A DNA stretch of 64,000 bases, taken from contig JAFDVZ010000008.1 of assembly GCA_018268715.1 (NCBI GenBank), positions 1 to 64,000 on the forward strand, given 5' to 3'. Shown one piece after another: positions 8,502-17,232 of this stretch. This DNA comes from Acidobacteriota bacterium. GTDB lineage: Bacteria > Acidobacteriota > Terriglobia > Bryobacterales > Bryobacteraceae. The translations under genes were made by a program, and so were the position numbers. A model generated the notes under the pieces. It searched no databases and had not been told where the DNA came from. It worked only from the letters and a program-made list of their open reading frames with translations. Each line of letters opens with the position of its first letter. The first letter of the stretch is position 1.

Positions 8502-11210
8502 ATGATGAGGCCAACCGTTTTCACCCTGACCATGCTGCTGATTGCTACGGTCTCCGCCACGGCGCAGAAGCTGCCGGTCCGGATCACGTGGGCGCAGGGC
8601 GGCGGGTCGAAGATCGCGGTTCATGCCGACCGCGGCGCGACGGTGGAGGCGCTGACCCAGATCCCTAACGGGATTCAATTCGTGCTCGAAGCTCCCGTAC
8701 GCGAAGAGGCGAGACTGCAGAAGGTGCACATTATCTGGGCCGACCTGATCGCCGCGGCGGACGCCGATACAGCGCGCCGGCTGGGCGAGGATGCGTCGAT
8801 GACTCCGCAAGCGCCGCGCCTGTACGTTCGCGTGGGCGAGGATGGCGCGCGCGGGTTCGCCGTGACGGTGGACCAACTGCGGCGGGAGCGCGCCATGTGG
8901 ACGCCGTCGTTCGGGCTCTACATTGCGGCCGGCGAACCGTTTGTCGCCTTCGCCGAGCATATGGAGACGCTGAAGCCGCATCGCGGACAACGGATGCTGG
9001 AGCGGCTGGCGAGGGAACCGGAGGCGTCCTACGAACAGTACACGGCGCGCTGGGAGGACATGGGCAGCCCGTTGTATACGAACCCGCAGCAAACCGGCAA
9101 TGGGCATGTCGTGTGCTTGTCGTGGGACGGCTCGATCCATAAGTTTGGGGTGGATCGCGGCGCGGGCGTGCGGAACGATCTCGGTAATCCGGACCATTTC
9201 CAACTGTGGTTTGACTTCGGCGATTTGGCCAAGGGCGTCGCCTCCACCTGGAAGAGTCAGAGGCTGTTGGATGGGTTGCCGCTGATTACGACGGTTTTCG
9301 AACGCGATCAGGTGCGTTATGAGGTGGAGCAGTTCGCTTATCCGCTGAATGGGCCGGCAGGAGGCCGCGAGGGCGAAGGTCGAATGGTGCTGATGAGCCG
9401 GGTGCGGCTGTCGTCGACCGACGGGAAGGCGCGGCGGGCGGCGGTGACGCTGAGTCATCGGAGGGCGCAGCGGAGCGGCCTGGTTTCCGATGTGTCGGTG
9501 CGGCAGACGGGCGCTACGCTGGTGGCGAAGAACGCGGGCTTCGGCGATGTTCTGCTGGAAGTGGACGGAGCGACGGGGCCGGCCGCGTGGTTCGGAGTGG
9601 CGGACTATGACCGGTCAGGCATGAAGCGGGTGAACATCACCGTGCCCGTGGACCTGCCGGCGAACGGCGCTCGCGATCTGATCGTGAAGCTGCCATCGCC
9701 CGTGTTGGACGCGGCCGGGGCAGCGACGCTCGCGGGCCTCGACTATGAGCGGGCGCGGGCGGGCGCGATTCGTTTCTGGAGCGACTGGGTTGCGCGCGGC
9801 GCTCAGTTCGAGACGCCGGAGAAAGCCGTGAACGACCTGTTTCGCGCCAGCCTGTGGCATGCGCTGCGCCTGCCGCGCCGCCATCGCGACGGGAGCATCG
9901 ACCTGCCCTACTCCAACTTCGCCTACAGCCAGACGGGTTCGCCCTGGCCGGTGAACCAGGCCGTGTATGTCGACTACGCGCTGTTCGGGTTGCGCGGCTA
10001 CAGCGCTGTCGCCGCCGAGGAGATACGGGAGCAGTATCGGACCAACCAGGAGTTGAACGGACATGTCAGCGGCTATGCGAACTGGCTGGTGTACACGCCC
10101 GCCATGATGTACGCCGTCGCGCAGGACTATCTGCTTGCGGACGATCGCGCGGCCTTTGAGAAGGTGCTGCCCGAGAGCCTGAAGGCCATGGATTGGTGCA
10201 TCGGGGAGTTGAATGGGGCCGCGGACGGCGAGGGCCCCGCGCGAGGCCTGATGGGCGGACCGTTGAACGACCTGACGGGCGACGGCGTGTGGGCCTTCAA
10301 CCAGGCCTACATGTACGCCGGGCTCGACACGTTCGGCCAGGCGCTTGAGCGCATCGGCCATCCGCGGGCGGCGGAGGCGCGGCAGGCGGCGTCGCGGCTG
10401 AAGGCGGCGATCGACCGCGGTTTCCATCTGGCGAGCGCGAACTCGCCGCTGGTGCAGTTGCGCGATCACACCTGGAGCCCCTATGTGCCAGGCGAGATTC
10501 ACCATGCGCGGCGGTTGCTGGACGATTGGTATCCGGCCGATGTGGACACCGGGCCCGTGCATCTGCTGCGGCTGAAGGCGGCGCCGGCGCACGGCGATCT
10601 GGCCGATGCGCTGCTCAACGATCATGAGGACAACCTGTTCTATCGCGGGTGGGGGATCGCCAATGAGCCGGTGTACAATCAGCACGCCACGGCGTACCTT
10701 CTGCGGGATGAGCCGGAGGCGGTGATACGGACCTTCTACAGCTACATGGCGAGCGCGTTCAGCCACACAACGTTCGAACCGGTGGAGCATCGCTTCACGC
10801 ATGGGCAGTACTTCGGGCCGCCATCGACGGACGGCGCGTGGTTTGAGCTCTACCGCAACATGCTGGTGATGGAGCGCGACGATGATACGCTGCTGGTGGG
10901 CGGATTCACGCCGCGGCGGTGGCTTGAGGCGGGGCGGAAGATCGCGGTGCGGCGCGCGCCGACGCGGTTCGGCGAATTGACGATGACGCTGACCTGTGGC
11001 GAGAACGCCCGCCGCATCGAGGCGTCGATCGAACTCCAGAACCGGACGACTCCGGCGGCGCTGGTGGTGCGGCTTCGCCATCCGACGGGCGCGCGCATCC
11101 GGAAAGTGGAAGTGAACGGCGCCGAGTGGACCGCCTTCGATCCGGCCAAGGAATGGATCCGGATCGACCGGCCAACGGCCCAGCGGTATCGCATCGTCGC
11201 GAGTTATTGA
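8502..11210 (+). CDS. Secreted six-hairpin-glycosidase-like protein
   Basis: The 902-residue exported protein has a signal peptide (MMRPTVFTLTMLLIATVSA, cleavage near residue 22). The N-terminal half looks beta-rich (residues about 25-400). A helical region follows (about 410-740), whose repeating helix pairs and motifs such as SLWHALRLPRR, NQAVYVDYALFGLRGY and YYxxM-like aromatic stretches resemble (alpha/alpha)6 glycosidases. A beta-rich tail comes after it. I cannot place it in a named GH family and do not see an unambiguous catalytic acid pair. It is preceded by site B and a TATAAT; the start at 8502 (or the next ATG at 8505) follows AGGTG. Two EamA transporter genes begin 8 bases downstream, so the products of its action are probably taken up across the inner membrane. 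Confidence 0.72.
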   Translation: MMRPTVFTLTMLLIATVSATAQKLPVRITWAQGGGSKIAVHADRGATVEALTQIPNGIQFVLEAPVREEARLQKVHIIWADLIAAADADTARRLGEDASMTPQAPRLYVRVGEDGARGFAVTVDQLRRERAMWTPSFGLYIAAGEPFVAFAEHMETLKPHRGQRMLERLAREPEASYEQYTARWEDMGSPLYTNPQQTGNGHVVCLSWDGSIHKFGVDRGAGVRNDLGNPDHFQLWFDFGDLAKGVASTWKSQRLLDGLPLITTVFERDQVRYEVEQFAYPLNGPAGGREGEGRMVLMSRVRLSSTDGKARRAAVTLSHRRAQRSGLVSDVSVRQTGATLVAKNAGFGDVLLEVDGATGPAAWFGVADYDRSGMKRVNITVPVDLPANGARDLIVKLPSPVLDAAGAATLAGLDYERARAGAIRFWSDWVARGAQFETPEKAVNDLFRASLWHALRLPRRHRDGSIDLPYSNFAYSQTGSPWPVNQAVYVDYALFGLRGYSAVAAEEIREQYRTNQELNGHVSGYANWLVYTPAMMYAVAQDYLLADDRAAFEKVLPESLKAMDWCIGELNGAADGEGPARGLMGGPLNDLTGDGVWAFNQAYMYAGLDTFGQALERIGHPRAAEARQAASRLKAAIDRGFHLASANSPLVQLRDHTWSPYVPGEIHHARRLLDDWYPADVDTGPVHLLRLKAAPAHGDLADALLNDHEDNLFYRGWGIANEPVYNQHATAYLLRDEPEAVIRTFYSYMASAFSHTTFEPVEHRFTHGQYFGPPSTDGAWFELYRNMLVMERDDDTLLVGGFTPRRWLEAGRKIAVRRAPTRFGELTMTLTCGENARRIEASIELQNRTTPAALVVRLRHPTGARIRKVEVNGAEWTAFDPAKEWIRIDRPTAQRYRIVASY

Positions 11211-11217
11211 CGGACTT

Positions 11218-11661
11218 ATGACGGAAGCCTACATTTACACGCTGCTGGCGCTCGTGGGATTCGGCGCCTTGGGAGTTTTTCATAAACTCGCCGATACCTA
11301 TAACTGCCGCCCGAGCGCGGTGAATGCGCTGCTGTATGCATGGTCACTGGCGTTCATGGCCGTGGCCGTCGTGTTGCGCGGCGAGAGTTGGAACGGATCG
11401 GGCAGCGTGGCGTTGCTCGCGCTTCCGTTCGGCGTCAGCGCATCGGTGGCGATTCTGGCGTTTCAGGCGGGAATCCGGCATGGCGACATCGCCACCAGTT
11501 GGCTGGCCATCAATCTCTCCTCCGGCATCCCGACCGTCGCGTCGATTCTGATCTACGACGAGCCGGTGGGTTGGAAACGGGCGGTGGCGCTGTGTCTGAT
11601 ACCGGTGTCGATGGCGTTGCTGTGGAAGGATAAGAAGGACGCGGAGGCGCGACGTGGCTGA
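11218..11661 (+). CDS. Half-size EamA-family transporter, subunit 1
   Basis: The 147-residue membrane protein has about five hydrophobic segments and one EamA/DMT repeat only, where usual family members have two repeats (about 290 residues). It begins with a membrane helix (YIYTLLALVGFGALGVFHKLA) and ends with a short basic tail after ALCLIPVSMALLW. It overlaps the next gene by 8 bases, and that gene encodes a second single-repeat EamA protein. The pair therefore likely forms a heterodimer, as paired small multidrug-resistance proteins do. The substrate is unknown; its place between a glycosidase-like gene and an RraA-like gene suggests a sugar or sugar acid. Confidence 0.82.
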   Translation: MTEAYIYTLLALVGFGALGVFHKLADTYNCRPSAVNALLYAWSLAFMAVAVVLRGESWNGSGSVALLALPFGVSASVAILAFQAGIRHGDIATSWLAINLSSGIPTVASILIYDEPVGWKRAVALCLIPVSMALLWKDKKDAEARRG

Positions 11662-12106
11662 GTCGACGCCGTCGGCGCGCGACTCGAATGTGTGGATCCG
11701 TCTGATGCTGGCGGCGTTTGTCGCCAATGGCGTGGGGCCGTTCGGACTGAAGGTGCTGGCGAGTCGCGGCCAGACGGAACACCAATCCTATTACCTGCTG
11801 TTCTGGTATCTCGGCGGGATGGTGTTCGCCGTGGCGGCGCTTGTGGCCGGACGCGGCGGCGTGAATTTCCGCGAAGTGCTGTTGGGCGCCCTGATGGGGT
11901 TGTGCAGCCTGGCGGGTCAGAACTTCACGGCGATGGCGCTGGCGAAGGGTCTGCCGGGGCACGTCGCGTTCCCGCTGACCACCGGAGGATCGCTGCTGGT
12001 GGTGGCGATCGCCGGCATCGCGTTCTTCAAGGAACGGGTGGGGCCTTATGGGCTGTGTGGAATCGTGTTAGGCATCGTTGCGTTAGTGATGTTGAGCATC
12101 TCCTAA
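11654..12106 (+). CDS. Half-size EamA-family transporter, subunit 2
   Basis: This is the second single-repeat EamA/DMT protein (150 residues), with a short polar N terminus and about four or five membrane helices. It shows the family end GxxLxxxGVxxL-like text in the last helix (YGLCGIVLGIVALVMLSIS). The GTG start at 11654 lies inside the end of subunit 1, so translation is coupled. The sequence is not a copy of subunit 1, which supports two distinct halves rather than a recent duplication. A clear purine-rich ribosome site for the following gene lies just after its stop. Confidence 0.82.
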   Translation: MAESTPSARDSNVWIRLMLAAFVANGVGPFGLKVLASRGQTEHQSYYLLFWYLGGMVFAVAALVAGRGGVNFREVLLGALMGLCSLAGQNFTAMALAKGLPGHVAFPLTTGGSLLVVAIAGIAFFKERVGPYGLCGIVLGIVALVMLSIS

Positions 12107-12126
12107 GACAGGAAGGAAGGTGTAAG

Positions 12127-12828
12127 TTGGCTGATGGCACGAACGGACGCGCTCCCGGCAAAGTCCTCGATCGTACGGACCTGGAGCTGTTCGAACATAT
12201 TGAAAAGAACCTCTACACTGCGGTGCTGGCGGACTCGCTCGATGAGTTAGGATTCCGCGAGCAGGCGATGCGGGAGACGATCCGGCCGCTGTCGCCGGGC
12301 GCGGTATTCGCGGGGTGGGCCCGCACGATCTCCTGCGTCGATGTCTTCTATACCTGCGACAATCCGTACGCGGTGGAGATCGAGGCGGTGGACAGCCTGC
12401 TGCCGGGAGAAATCGCGGTGGTGGCCACGGGGGATTCGAAACGAAATGCGCCGTGGGGCGAGTTGTTGTCGACCGCCGCCATGGCGCGTGGGGCGCGCGG
12501 GGCTGTGATTGACGGCCTGGTGCGGGACGTCAGGAAGATCGAGAGCCTCGGATTCCCGGTCTTCGCCACCGGGATCAAGCCCGTGGATTCGAGGGGCCGG
12601 GGCATTGTGCTCGACTACAACCGGCCGGTGAACTGCTGCGGCGTGGTGGTGACGCCGGGCGACCTGGTGGCGGCCGACTTCGACGGCGTGGTGGTGATTC
12701 CGGCGGCGGTGACGCGGGAAGTGGTGCGGATGGCCACCGAGAAGGTGACTCGCGAGAATCACAGCCGCGCCGAACTTATGCGCGGCAGCTATCTGCGCGA
12801 TGTCTATCGGAAGTACGGGGTGCTCTAG
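12127..12828 (+). CDS. RraA / HMG aldolase-family protein
   Basis: The 233-residue protein belongs to the RraA-like family that includes 4-hydroxy-4-methyl-2-oxoglutarate and 4-carboxy-4-hydroxy-2-oxoadipate aldolases, which split keto-acids with a divalent metal. The defining active-site run GARGAVIDGLVRDVRKI (near residue 130, with the Arg-Asp pair) is intact. So are VLADSLDELG near the N terminus and VVTPGDLVAADFDGVVVIP, which forms the core beta structure. The start is a TTG at 12127, supported by GGAAGG upstream at good spacing; the open frame extends further but overlaps the EamA gene. In this cluster a retro-aldol step on a dehydrated sugar acid is plausible (inference). Confidence 0.88.
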   Translation: MADGTNGRAPGKVLDRTDLELFEHIEKNLYTAVLADSLDELGFREQAMRETIRPLSPGAVFAGWARTISCVDVFYTCDNPYAVEIEAVDSLLPGEIAVVATGDSKRNAPWGELLSTAAMARGARGAVIDGLVRDVRKIESLGFPVFATGIKPVDSRGRGIVLDYNRPVNCCGVVVTPGDLVAADFDGVVVIPAAVTREVVRMATEKVTRENHSRAELMRGSYLRDVYRKYGVL

Positions 12829-13673
12829 TGATCGTCGATGTTCATACTCACGTTTGGGAGTGCCCGTGCCATATCGCGGACCGCTTCGTGGAGGACATCC
12901 GCTACACCGCCGGCGCCGGCTACAAGGACATTCACGTGGACCTGGAGCGCCACCGTCAGGCGATGGAGCCGGTGGACCGCGCCATCGTGCTCGGCTTTCG
13001 CGCGCGGCATGTGGGCGTGCTGGTGCCGAACGAGTATGTGGCTGAGTACGTCGCGCGCCACCCGGACCGTTTGATCGGCTTCTGCTCGGTGGATCCGCAG
13101 GACTTCGACGCGGTGGATCAGCTGGACCACGCGGTGCAGACGCTGGGCTTGCGCGGGCTCAAGATGGGGCCGATTTATCAGAACGTGGCGCCGACGGATT
13201 CGCGCTTCCGGCGCATTCTGAAGCGCGCCGAGGAGTTGCGCATCCCCATGCTGATCCATCAGGGGACGACGTTCTGCGCCGATGTGTCGCTTGAAATCGC
13301 CAATCCGGTCCAACTGCAATCCTGCGCGATCGAGTTTCCGCGGCTGCCCGTGGTGATCGCGCATCTGGGTCATCCGTGGATAAATGAAACGCTGGTGCTG
13401 ATCCGCAAGCATCGCAATCTGTACTCGGACATTTCGGCGCTGTTTTACCGGCCGTGGCAGTTCTACAACGCGCTGGTTACGGCGATGGAGTATGGCGTTC
13501 TGCATAAATTGCTGATGGGGTCCGATTATCCGTTCACCACGCCGCAGCAAACCATGGATGCGTTGCGCGCGGTGAACCGGATGGCGGAAAACACGAATCT
13601 GCCGCGCATCCCGGTGGCGGCGATCGAGGCGATGATTCATCGGGACACTTTGGATTTATTGGGGATCGGATGA
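12828..13673 (+). CDS. Amidohydrolase-2-family protein
   Basis: This 281-residue TIM-barrel metal hydrolase belongs to the amidohydrolase-2 group (COG2159-like). It shows the first-strand HxH metal motif (DVHTHVW), the later metal-site histidines in MLIHQGT and IAHLGHPW, and the catalytic Asp in MGSDYPF. Relatives hydrolyse lactones or decarboxylate acids. Lactone hydrolysis would fit a sugar-acid pathway, but this is not shown by the sequence. The GTG start shares its first base with the last base of the upstream stop, and its own stop overlaps the next gene (ATGA), so it is tightly embedded in the operon. Confidence 0.88.
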   Translation: MIVDVHTHVWECPCHIADRFVEDIRYTAGAGYKDIHVDLERHRQAMEPVDRAIVLGFRARHVGVLVPNEYVAEYVARHPDRLIGFCSVDPQDFDAVDQLDHAVQTLGLRGLKMGPIYQNVAPTDSRFRRILKRAEELRIPMLIHQGTTFCADVSLEIANPVQLQSCAIEFPRLPVVIAHLGHPWINETLVLIRKHRNLYSDISALFYRPWQFYNALVTAMEYGVLHKLLMGSDYPFTTPQQTMDALRAVNRMAENTNLPRIPVAAIEAMIHRDTLDLLGIG

Positions 13674-15058
13674 AACTCGGAGCCGCGCTGACCGCCGCTT
13701 GTCTGTTGATGACGCTCGCCCGCGCCGAGGAGCGCGCCGGGCGCGTGGTGGTCCATACCGAGGAACGGACCGGGCCGCTCGATATGGGGCGCATGGCGCT
13801 CGGACAGGGCGGGCTGTCGGAACAGCCGATGTGGGATGCCCGCGCCGCGGAGATTCGCGCGTTGCGGCCGAAGCTGGTGCGGCTGTTCATACAGGAATAC
13901 TTCGATCTTGCGCCGGCGCGTGGGAAGTACAACTTCGCGACGCTCGACCAATCCGTGGACCTGATTCTCAAGACCGGCGCGAAGCCGCTGATGAACATCG
14001 ATTTCAAGCCGCGCACGCTGTACCCGAAGATCGACATGGACATTGTCGAACCCAACGATTGGGGCGAGTGGGAACGGCTGATCACGGCGCTGGTGCGGCA
14101 TTACCGGAACCGCGGCGCGGGCATCCGGTATTGGGAGATCGCCAACGAACCCGACATCGGCGAAGACGGCGGATGTCCGTATCGTTTCCGGCCGGAGAAT
14201 TACGTCACCTACTACAAGCACACCGCCGAGGCGATTCTTCGCGCGGATCCCGAGGCGAGGGTGGGCGGGCCGGCGCTGGCCAACTGGAAGTCGCCGATTC
14301 TGCCGGCGCTGCTTGCCTTCTGCGCCAAGGGCGCGGCGCCGCTACACTTTGTTTCCTGGCACGGCTACACGAACAAGCCGGAATGGTTTCGCGAGTCCAC
14401 CGAAAGCGTGAAGAAGATGATTGCGGCGTATCCGCAACTGCACCCGGAAACCATGCTGAACGAATGGAATCTGGCGTTGATGGCGCCCGATGACAACAAC
14501 GTGGTGTTTCAGCCGGCCTTCGTGCTCGAGACCGTTTGGAACATGCTGGAGGCCGGGCTCGATTACTCGTGTTACTACCATATCCGCGACTATCACGTGG
14601 AGCCGGCGACGTTTACGAAGTTCATGTCGCCGCACGGCGTGGCCTTCATGGCGGGATGGTGGAACCGGCGGCCGCAGTACGATGGCCTGTTCGACTTTCA
14701 GGACGAAGTGCGTCCGGCCTACTTCGCCTTCAAGCTGCTGTCGCGCGTGACCGGTGAACGGATTCGCGTGGAGGCGGACGGACTGCGGGCGATGGCCGCC
14801 TACGATAAGCAGTACGAGATGGAGAACGTGCTGGTGTGGAACTTCTCGCCCACGCCGGTGCGCGCCGCGATCGATTTTCAGGGCCTGAGCGGGAAGGTGA
14901 AGGTGGAGCGCGTGAAACTGGACGCTCGCGATCCGCGCAACGATGAGACCGCCCGGTTGAAGTTCCAGCCGGCGACGACGTTGACGCCGACCGACTCCCG
15001 GCGCGAAGTGGTGATTGAGCCCTATGGCGTCGAACTGTGGTTCTATGAGAAGCGCTAA
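13670..15058 (+). CDS. Secreted GH39-like glycoside hydrolase (clan A type)
   Basis: The 462-residue protein has a signal peptide (MKLGAALTAACLLMTLARA). Its TIM barrel carries the clan GH-A acid/base in RYWEIANEPD and a likely nucleophile Glu in ETMLNEWNLA, about 120 residues later. The beta-strand patterns HFVSWHGYT and SCYYHIRDYH support a GH39 or GH39-like fold (xylosidase or iduronidase relatives). A C-terminal beta-sandwich follows (residues about 375-462). It overlaps the upstream amidohydrolase by four bases and is the last gene of the plus-strand arm; the facing minus-strand operon ends 10 bases away, with no terminator between them. Confidence 0.82.
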   Translation: MKLGAALTAACLLMTLARAEERAGRVVVHTEERTGPLDMGRMALGQGGLSEQPMWDARAAEIRALRPKLVRLFIQEYFDLAPARGKYNFATLDQSVDLILKTGAKPLMNIDFKPRTLYPKIDMDIVEPNDWGEWERLITALVRHYRNRGAGIRYWEIANEPDIGEDGGCPYRFRPENYVTYYKHTAEAILRADPEARVGGPALANWKSPILPALLAFCAKGAAPLHFVSWHGYTNKPEWFRESTESVKKMIAAYPQLHPETMLNEWNLALMAPDDNNVVFQPAFVLETVWNMLEAGLDYSCYYHIRDYHVEPATFTKFMSPHGVAFMAGWWNRRPQYDGLFDFQDEVRPAYFAFKLLSRVTGERIRVEADGLRAMAAYDKQYEMENVLVWNFSPTPVRAAIDFQGLSGKVKVERVKLDARDPRNDETARLKFQPATTLTPTDSRREVVIEPYGVELWFYEKR

Positions 15059-15067
15059 GCGGCGCGG

Positions 15068-16219
15068 TCAGGCGATGCGGTAGCGGTCAACGATCGCCTG
15101 ATCCACTTCGACGCCCAGGCCCGGAGCGTCGGGCACGCGGAGGCATCCGTCGGACAGGCGCAGCGGGTCCTTGCATAGCGTCCGGCTCAGCGGGCCGGAA
15201 GCGGTGTTGAACTCCACCAGCACGGCGCGGCGCTGGAATGCGTTCAAGTGCAACGAAGCTGCGGTCAGCAGGTCGGACGACCAGGAGTGCGGGATGACGA
15301 GCACGTTGGCGCGCTCCGCCATGTGGACGATTTTGCGCGCCACGGTGAGGCCGCCGCAGCGGGTCAGGTCGGGCTGCAGAACGTCGACGCGGGCCCGTTC
15401 GATGAGTTCGCGGAAACCCCACTCGGTGGACTCCTGCTCGCCGCAGGCGATGGGCGTGTTCACGGCTTCGGCCACGCGGCGGTACCCGTCGTAATCTTCC
15501 GGATTCAGCAGCTCCTCAATGAAGAAGGGACGGTAGGGGGCAAGCGATTCCGCGACGGCGATGGCCTGCTTCGGTGTGCGGTCTACGAACCAGCCGGCGT
15601 CCACCAGCAGATCGTGACGGTCGCCGAGCGCCTGGCGGGCGGCGGTCACCAGTTCGACGTCGCGGCGCGGATCCTCGCCGAATACGCCCCAGCCGAACTT
15701 CACGGCGGTGAAGCCCGCATCCAGATAGCGCGCGGCCGCCAGGCGCATGCCTTCGGGCGTGGGCCGGAAAAGGGTGCTCGCGTAGGCGCGGACGCTTTCG
15801 CGCCACCGGGCGCCCATCAGCGTGCACACCGGCTGGCCGTAGAACTTGCCGCAGATGTCCCACAGCGCGATGTCGATGGCGGAGATCGCCTGCATCGCGA
15901 CGCCGCGTCGTCCGTAGTAGATCGAGCCGCGATACATCTTGTACCAGAGCCGCTCCACTTCGAGCGGGTTCTCGCCGTCAAGCAGCGATGCGAGCCCGTC
16001 GAAGCACTCCATGCCGGGCTCGCTCCAGCGCGGCGCTTCGACGGCGGCCTTGGCCACCGGCGCGGAGGTTTCCATGTCGGACCAGCCGGTGATTCCGGCG
16101 TCGGTGGAGACCTTCACCAGGCCCATGTAGGTGGGTCCAACGGCCTCCTCATCGGCTTCCGGAGAACGGTAGAGGCCGGGTGATTTCAGGACCAGAACCT
16201 CGACATTGGTGATCTTCAT
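15068..16219 (-). CDS. Enolase-superfamily acid-sugar dehydratase
   Basis: The 383-residue protein is a mandelate-racemase-subgroup enolase superfamily member. The metal ligands are visible as Asp in LLVDAGW, Glu in FIEELL and Glu in ACGEQES. General bases are the Lys of AVKFGWG and the His of VIPHSWSSDL, paired with Asp in LQPDLTRCGG. This is the arrangement used by acid-sugar dehydratases that turn aldonates or aldarates into 2-keto-3-deoxy acids. The precise substrate cannot be set from sequence. The start at 16219 overlaps the upstream stop (ATGA); the frame opens earlier, but that part lies within the neighbouring gene. Confidence 0.88.
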   Translation of the reverse strand: MKITNVEVLVLKSPGLYRSPEADEEAVGPTYMGLVKVSTDAGITGWSDMETSAPVAKAAVEAPRWSEPGMECFDGLASLLDGENPLEVERLWYKMYRGSIYYGRRGVAMQAISAIDIALWDICGKFYGQPVCTLMGARWRESVRAYASTLFRPTPEGMRLAAARYLDAGFTAVKFGWGVFGEDPRRDVELVTAARQALGDRHDLLVDAGWFVDRTPKQAIAVAESLAPYRPFFIEELLNPEDYDGYRRVAEAVNTPIACGEQESTEWGFRELIERARVDVLQPDLTRCGGLTVARKIVHMAERANVLVIPHSWSSDLLTAASLHLNAFQRRAVLVEFNTASGPLSRTLCKDPLRLSDGCLRVPDAPGLGVEVDQAIVDRYRIA

Positions 16220-17232
16220 GCCGGGAACTCCGTCTCCTCTCCGATGACGAATAACGTCATGCCTTTCGGGCAGACGGCCGTGGCGTAGCGCGCGATCAGG
16301 ACGCCGGAGCGATGGGCGCGGATTTCGAGAGGCGCGGCGGTGTGGTCGGAGAAATCGTGAAGGCGGCCGAGCAACTGGTCGCGTTCCACATCGTCGCCGG
16401 GAGCGGTGGCCGGCTCCCAGACGCCGTCGCGCGGGCACGGCCGGTAGTCGGTCAGGTCGGGCGCCTGGATCAGGCGCTGACGCCGGGGCTCGCGGGCGAT
16501 GGGAACGATGGGGCCCGGGAGCAGTCCATAGCGTCGCATCACATTGAGCGGGCCATGGTAGGCGTGGCGCACTCCATCGGGGCTGACGGCTTCGCCCGCG
16601 CCGAACTCGCCGCCGATGGCGATCTTGCCGTCGTCCTCGGCTTCGTCGGTCAGCAGGCCGGAACTCATCTGACGGGAATAGACGAACAGGAACGGTGTGT
16701 CGAACAGGCGCGATGCCTGGGCGATTTCGGCGAACTGCGCGGGGTCCGGCAGCCGGTGGAACGACGCGCAGAGCGGGAACACCGCCTCGCGGCCGCCCGA
16801 GTGTATGTCGATCACTACTCGAACGCGGGGGAAGACCAGGGTCTTGACGAAATTCGAGATGCGATAGGAGACCGTGCCGCGCGGGTTGCCAGGGAAGGCG
16901 CGATTCATGTTGACGCCGTCCAGCGGCGACACACGCGTGCCGGCTCGGCAGGCGCTCTCGCTCAACTGCGGGATGAGGATCGCGAGGCCGCGCATTTCCG
17001 CGGGATCGAGCGACTGGCAGAGCGCCTTGACGGCGATCTGTCCCTCGTACTCGTTACCGTGCGTGCCTCCGATGACCGCGACTCCGTCGCCATCGCCCTG
17101 GTATCCGCGCACCACTGTGAGCGGCACGAGCGAGTAGCCCCAGGCGGAGTCGAGATGGACCGCCAGTTGATAGTGGCGTTTGCCCGGCGTGTCGAAATCG
17201 ATCCGGCCGTAGTCATAGATGAGTTCAGGCAT
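16216..17232 (-). CDS. Succinylglutamate desuccinylase/aspartoacylase-family protein
   Basis: This 338-residue zinc-dependent carboxypeptidase-like hydrolase belongs to the AstE/AspA family. Zinc ligands appear as GGTHGNEYEG (HxxE) and the His of VIDIHSGG. A C-terminal biotinyl-like beta-hammerhead follows (LGRLHDF, RSGVLI). Members of this group in sugar or opine loci hydrolyse acyl or amide bonds on small acids; the substrate here is unknown. The ATG at 17232 is chosen because GGAGAGG lies six bases upstream. The gene overlaps the end of the cyclase gene by eight bases, and its own end overlaps the dehydratase start. Confidence 0.82.
   Translation of the reverse strand: MPELIYDYGRIDFDTPGKRHYQLAVHLDSAWGYSLVPLTVVRGYQGDGDGVAVIGGTHGNEYEGQIAVKALCQSLDPAEMRGLAILIPQLSESACRAGTRVSPLDGVNMNRAFPGNPRGTVSYRISNFVKTLVFPRVRVVIDIHSGGREAVFPLCASFHRLPDPAQFAEIAQASRLFDTPFLFVYSRQMSSGLLTDEAEDDGKIAIGGEFGAGEAVSPDGVRHAYHGPLNVMRRYGLLPGPIVPIAREPRRQRLIQAPDLTDYRPCPRDGVWEPATAPGDDVERDQLLGRLHDFSDHTAAPLEIRAHRSGVLIARYATAVCPKGMTLFVIGEETEFPA

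Noticed and set aside
9615..11081. Minus-strand open frame opposite the glycosidase-like gene
   Set aside because: Composition of an antisense shadow; the plus frame has a signal peptide and coherent fold text.
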